This document shows, in pieces, positions 14,306-16,818 of a stretch of DNA of 16,818 nucleotides (within the stretch, counting starts at the first letter, position 1; every line of letters starts with the position of its first letter). This DNA comes from an uncultured Pedobacter sp. GTDB taxonomy: Bacteria > Bacteroidota > Bacteroidia > Sphingobacteriales > Sphingobacteriaceae. The notes under the pieces were generated by a model. The model worked only from the letters and a program-made list of their open reading frames with translations. It was not told the DNA's origin and made no database searches. The position numbers and the translations under genes were made by a program. The stretch is from positions 1-16,818 of the forward strand of contig CAMLDJ010000106.1 of assembly GCA_946478755.1 (NCBI GenBank). Reading direction: 5' to 3'.

Positions 14306-16468
14306 ATGAAAAGAACAGTTTATCTGCTGTTGTGCGCAATGTTTTTATCTTTCGCCAATGCAGTGAAGGCAGATGAAGGGATGTGGATCCCGATGCTGAT
14401 AGGTAAGAACTATCAACAAATGAAAAAGCAAGGGTTTAAGCTTACAGCTAAAGATCTTTACAATGCGAATGGTTCCAGTTTGAAGGATGCCATCGTTCAT
14501 TTTGGTGGATTCTGCACCGGCGAAATCGTATCAGACAAAGGATTGATCTTTACCAACCACCATTGCGGTTATGATGCCATCGCATCGAATTCAACACCCG
14601 GGAACAATATCCTGGATAATGGTTTCTATGCAAAGAATTATGGAGAGGAAAAACCAATTGCCGGTTTATTCGTTCGCTTTTTACAAAGAATGGAAGATGT
14701 AACAGCTAAAGTTAATGAAGCTACAAAAGGCTTGACGGGTGCGGCGAAAGATTCAAAAATGACAGAAATCTTCAATTCGATCGCCAAAGCTGCCGTTACC
14801 GGACCTACTATTGAAGCTAATGTTAAGGATTTCTATAAATCTAACCAGTTTATTCTTTTTGTTTATGAGCGTTTCGACGACGTTCGCCTCGTAGGTGCAC
14901 CACCCCAGAACATCGGAAAGTTTGGCGGTGATACCGATAACTGGGAATGGCCCCGCCAAACAGGGGATTTCTCCGTGTTCCGTGTATATTCCTCAACGGG
15001 AAACCAGCCGGCAAAATATAGTGTCCAAAATGTACCTTACACACCGAAAAAATTCCTACCCGTTTCTATTAAAGGCGTAAAGAATGGGGATTTCTCTATG
15101 GTGTATGGTTTTCCAGGCCGTACCGACAGGTACCTAACCTCCTATGGTGTAGGTCTTGCTACGGAAAAAGTAAGCCCCACCATCGTTAAGCTTCGCGATA
15201 TCCGGTTAAAGGCATGGAAAGCAGAAATGGATAAAGACCTGAGCCTGCGTTTGAAACTGTCATCCAAATATGCGCAGATTGCCAATTACTGGAAATACTA
15301 TATCGGGCAGACGGAACAGCTGAAACGCTTGAAAATAGCAGATGCCAAAAGAACTGAGGAAAAAGCATTTACGGACTGGGCGGCACAAAAAACAGAATTT
15401 GCAGGCTTAATGGAGCAATATGACCAGATCTATAAAGACATTGATCCGATCGCTGTACAGCGCACATATATCAATGAAGGTTTTATGGCTTCGCAGTGGG
15501 CAGCTAATGCTTCCGGAATTGGTAAGGCCCTGATCAACTTCTCCAAAAGCAGGTATGACGCTGCAGCCTATAAGCAGATTCAGGAGAACCTGAGCAATGC
15601 AGTGGCGGCTTATCAGGAAACTTATAATGAGACCGCTGATAAAAAGATCTTCGCCCAGATCCTGGCTGCTTTCTATAAGGATGTGCCCGTAAAATCCCAG
15701 CCTAAATTCTTCGCCGAAATTGCCGAGAAATATTGGACAGGAAATCCGGAGACGACCTTTGAAAAGTATGCCGACTTTCTTTGGGAAAACAGTAATTTCA
15801 TTCAGCCGGATAAGCTGAAGGCTTTTATTGCCACCAATCCTTCCGCCGATGCGGTTACCGGGGACCCGGGGTATCAGTATGCGGTAAATATCATACCGGC
15901 AGATTACATTAAAACTAATTTCGGTTCGTTGGTCGCCGATTTTGAAAAGAAAAAAGCAGAACTTGATCACCTGTATTTAAAAGCAATCCTGGAAAAGAAT
16001 TCCGGTAAGCTGATGTATCCGGATGCCAACTCGACCATGCGGCTTAGCTATGGTAACGTGCAGGATTATTCCCCTAAAGATGGTATTGTTTATAAAACCA
16101 CGACAACCATTGATGGGGTCATGCAGAAATATGTTCCCGGGGACAGTGAGTTTGATCTGCCAGCCAACCTGATAGAAAATTATAACAAAAAGAACTTTGG
16201 CCAGTATGGCAATAATGGCACCTTAACCGTTGGCTTTATTACGAATAATGATATTACCGGTGGTAACTCCGGTTCGCCGGTCATCAATGGTAATGGAGAG
16301 TTAATTGGTCTTGCTTTTGACGGAAACTGGGAAGCCATGAGTGGTGACATTGCTTTTGATAAGAAGTTTAAGCGTACGATATGTGTGGATGTGAGATATG
16401 TGCTTTGGTGTATAGATGTGTTGGGGGGTGCGAAGAACATTATCAGTGAGTTACAGATTAAAAAATAA
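14306..16468 (+). CDS. S46-family dipeptidyl-peptidase, DPP7-like
   Basis: A 720-residue exported serine exopeptidase that removes dipeptides from the N-terminus of peptides in the periplasm. A signal peptide (MKRTVYLLLCAMFLSFANAVKA) precedes the mature start DEGMWIP, the usual S46 N-terminus. Triad motifs are present: His85 in FTNHHCGYDAI, an Asp in DNWEWPRQTGDFSVFR (most likely Asp221), and Ser655 in GGNSGSPVING. Position 673, which is Arg in acid-specific DPP11 of Porphyromonas and Gly in DPP7, is Gly here (AFDGNWEAM), pointing to a preference for hydrophobic/aliphatic residues. Length equals that of characterised family members. The gene appears monocistronic: its own promoter element upstream and a terminator downstream. 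The final KK-stop is part of the 125-bp repeat. Confidence 0.95.
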   Translation: MKRTVYLLLCAMFLSFANAVKADEGMWIPMLIGKNYQQMKKQGFKLTAKDLYNANGSSLKDAIVHFGGFCTGEIVSDKGLIFTNHHCGYDAIASNSTPGNNILDNGFYAKNYGEEKPIAGLFVRFLQRMEDVTAKVNEATKGLTGAAKDSKMTEIFNSIAKAAVTGPTIEANVKDFYKSNQFILFVYERFDDVRLVGAPPQNIGKFGGDTDNWEWPRQTGDFSVFRVYSSTGNQPAKYSVQNVPYTPKKFLPVSIKGVKNGDFSMVYGFPGRTDRYLTSYGVGLATEKVSPTIVKLRDIRLKAWKAEMDKDLSLRLKLSSKYAQIANYWKYYIGQTEQLKRLKIADAKRTEEKAFTDWAAQKTEFAGLMEQYDQIYKDIDPIAVQRTYINEGFMASQWAANASGIGKALINFSKSRYDAAAYKQIQENLSNAVAAYQETYNETADKKIFAQILAAFYKDVPVKSQPKFFAEIAEKYWTGNPETTFEKYADFLWENSNFIQPDKLKAFIATNPSADAVTGDPGYQYAVNIIPADYIKTNFGSLVADFEKKKAELDHLYLKAILEKNSGKLMYPDANSTMRLSYGNVQDYSPKDGIVYKTTTTIDGVMQKYVPGDSEFDLPANLIENYNKKNFGQYGNNGTLTVGFITNNDITGGNSGSPVINGNGELIGLAFDGNWEAMSGDIAFDKKFKRTICVDVRYVLWCIDVLGGAKNIISELQIKK

Positions 16469-16582
16469 CCGTTCTCTTCGGAGTCTGCATTACTTTCAGT
16501 TTTTCCTTTAATGGAAAAACTAAAAGAACGCTGAGGTCTCCTCAGAGAAGGTAATTTTTTCCTAAAGCAGGGTGGTTAAGCA
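16458..16582 (+). repeat. 125-bp structured interspersed repeat, copy B (overlaps 3' end of S46 gene)
   Basis: This is the gap-free partner of copy A, displaced by 3394 bp. It again begins TTAAAAAATAACC and embeds the two last Lys codons and the TAA stop. The inner hairpin is at 16493-16526 and the outer inverted repeat at about 16460-16485 with 16536-16560. Relative to copy A it carries one extra mismatch in the outer stem and one in the inner stem, while a G-U pair of copy A is an A-U pair here. Confidence 0.85.
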
Positions 16583-16611
16583 TGTTGGATGCCTGGTCAC
16601 CCTGCTTTTTT
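16564..16611 (+). terminator. Intrinsic terminator after the S46 peptidase gene
   Basis: An 11-bp perfect stem AAAGCAGGGTG / CACCCTGCTTT (16564-16574 with 16598-16608) has a small nested GCAT/ATGC hairpin in its 23-nt loop and is followed by a T-run through 16611. This is a standard Rho-independent layout. Its left arm lies inside the 125-bp repeat homology. Confidence 0.85.
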
Positions 16612-16764
16612 ATGACCAATAATTAGCCTGCTTCTTCTCGCCGGTCTATAGTTGTTTTAGCGAGCTGATCATATTGGTATAAGAAACAGTTTATTAGGAT
16701 GAATAATTTTTAAGGTAACGTATTTGTTGCAGGTTAAACCTATGTAAAGATTCAGAGTCTTAAA
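16612..16764. other. Non-coding stretch with no supported gene
   Basis: This AT-rich stretch has stops in the plus frames and no credible gene start. Only minor structures are visible: a short palindrome AGGTTAAACCT at 16731-16741 and a weak 6-bp hairpin in AAGATTCAGAGTCTT at 16747-16761. It probably forms the upstream region of whatever follows the window. Confidence 0.6.
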
Positions 16765-16818
16765 ACCAGACGAACCAGACGAACCAGACGAACCAGACGA
16801 ACCAGACGAACCAGACGA
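16765..16818 (+). repeat. 9-bp tandem repeat, six units, cut by window edge
   Basis: Six perfect units of ACCAGACGA run to the last base of the window, so the array may be longer. The period is a multiple of three, and the possible plus-strand translations are TRR, PDE or NQT repeats. No start codon precedes it in any plus frame that stays open into the array, so coding status cannot be decided here. Confidence 0.9.

Noticed and set aside
15407..15970. 187-codon open frame on the minus strand
   Set aside because: It is antisense to the well-supported S46 peptidase gene and its translation shows no domain or signal pattern.
13064..16582. Reading the paired 125-bp repeats as insertion-sequence ends or phage attachment sites
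   Set aside because: No transposase or integrase lies between them, and their symmetric stem with U-tracts fits a terminator-like element better.

Overview
The window comes from the chromosome of a Bacteroidota bacterium, most likely a Sphingobacteriaceae/Pedobacter-type organism. The signs are a SusC/SusD pair, lipoproteins with short Cys-containing signals, an S46 dipeptidyl-peptidase, weak A-rich translation starts without strong Shine-Dalgarno sequences, and a TAnnTTTG-type promoter element. Genus placement is inference; no rRNA or housekeeping marker is present.

Positions 2-13074 hold one tightly packed plus-strand gene series that reads as a polysaccharide-utilisation-type operon. In order it has a FAD-dependent oxidoreductase (5' end outside the window), SusC/RagA receptor, SusD/RagB lipoprotein, a DUF5017-like surface lipoprotein, a multi-pass DUF5009/HGSNAT-like acyltransferase, an AmpG-like MFS permease, two tandem exported SGNH esterases, a cytoplasmic DUF4434 TIM-barrel protein, and an N-acylglucosamine 2-epimerase-family enzyme. 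Spacing shrinks from 18-44 bp in the first part to 14, 1, -4 and about 8 bp in the last part, so the 3' genes are probably translationally coupled. A coherent reading is capture of an acetylated, amino-sugar-containing glycan at the outer membrane, removal of ester groups in the periplasm, import by the MFS permease, and cytoplasmic epimerisation of an N-acyl hexosamine. The substrate is inference, and no classical glycoside hydrolase is visible.

Positions 13075-13359 are non-coding. They hold a structured 125-bp repeat (copy A) that overlaps the stop codon of the epimerase gene, followed by a seven-unit 13-bp tandem repeat. Next come a putative Bacteroidota promoter and a gene of unknown family (13360-14268) whose start codon lies inside a strong predicted hairpin. 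A second promoter precedes an S46 dipeptidyl-peptidase (14306-16468), whose triad and Gly673 point to DPP7-like rather than DPP11-like specificity.

The S46 gene ends in a second, about 90% identical copy of the 125-bp repeat (copy B), again overlapping the stop codon, here followed by a conventional intrinsic terminator. The last 200 bases show no supported gene and run into a 9-bp tandem repeat that reaches the window edge.

The most unusual features are the paired stop-codon-embedding, symmetric terminator-like repeats, the 13-bp array that appears derived from one arm of a terminator, and a glycine-rich two-repeat insertion inside the SusD protein.
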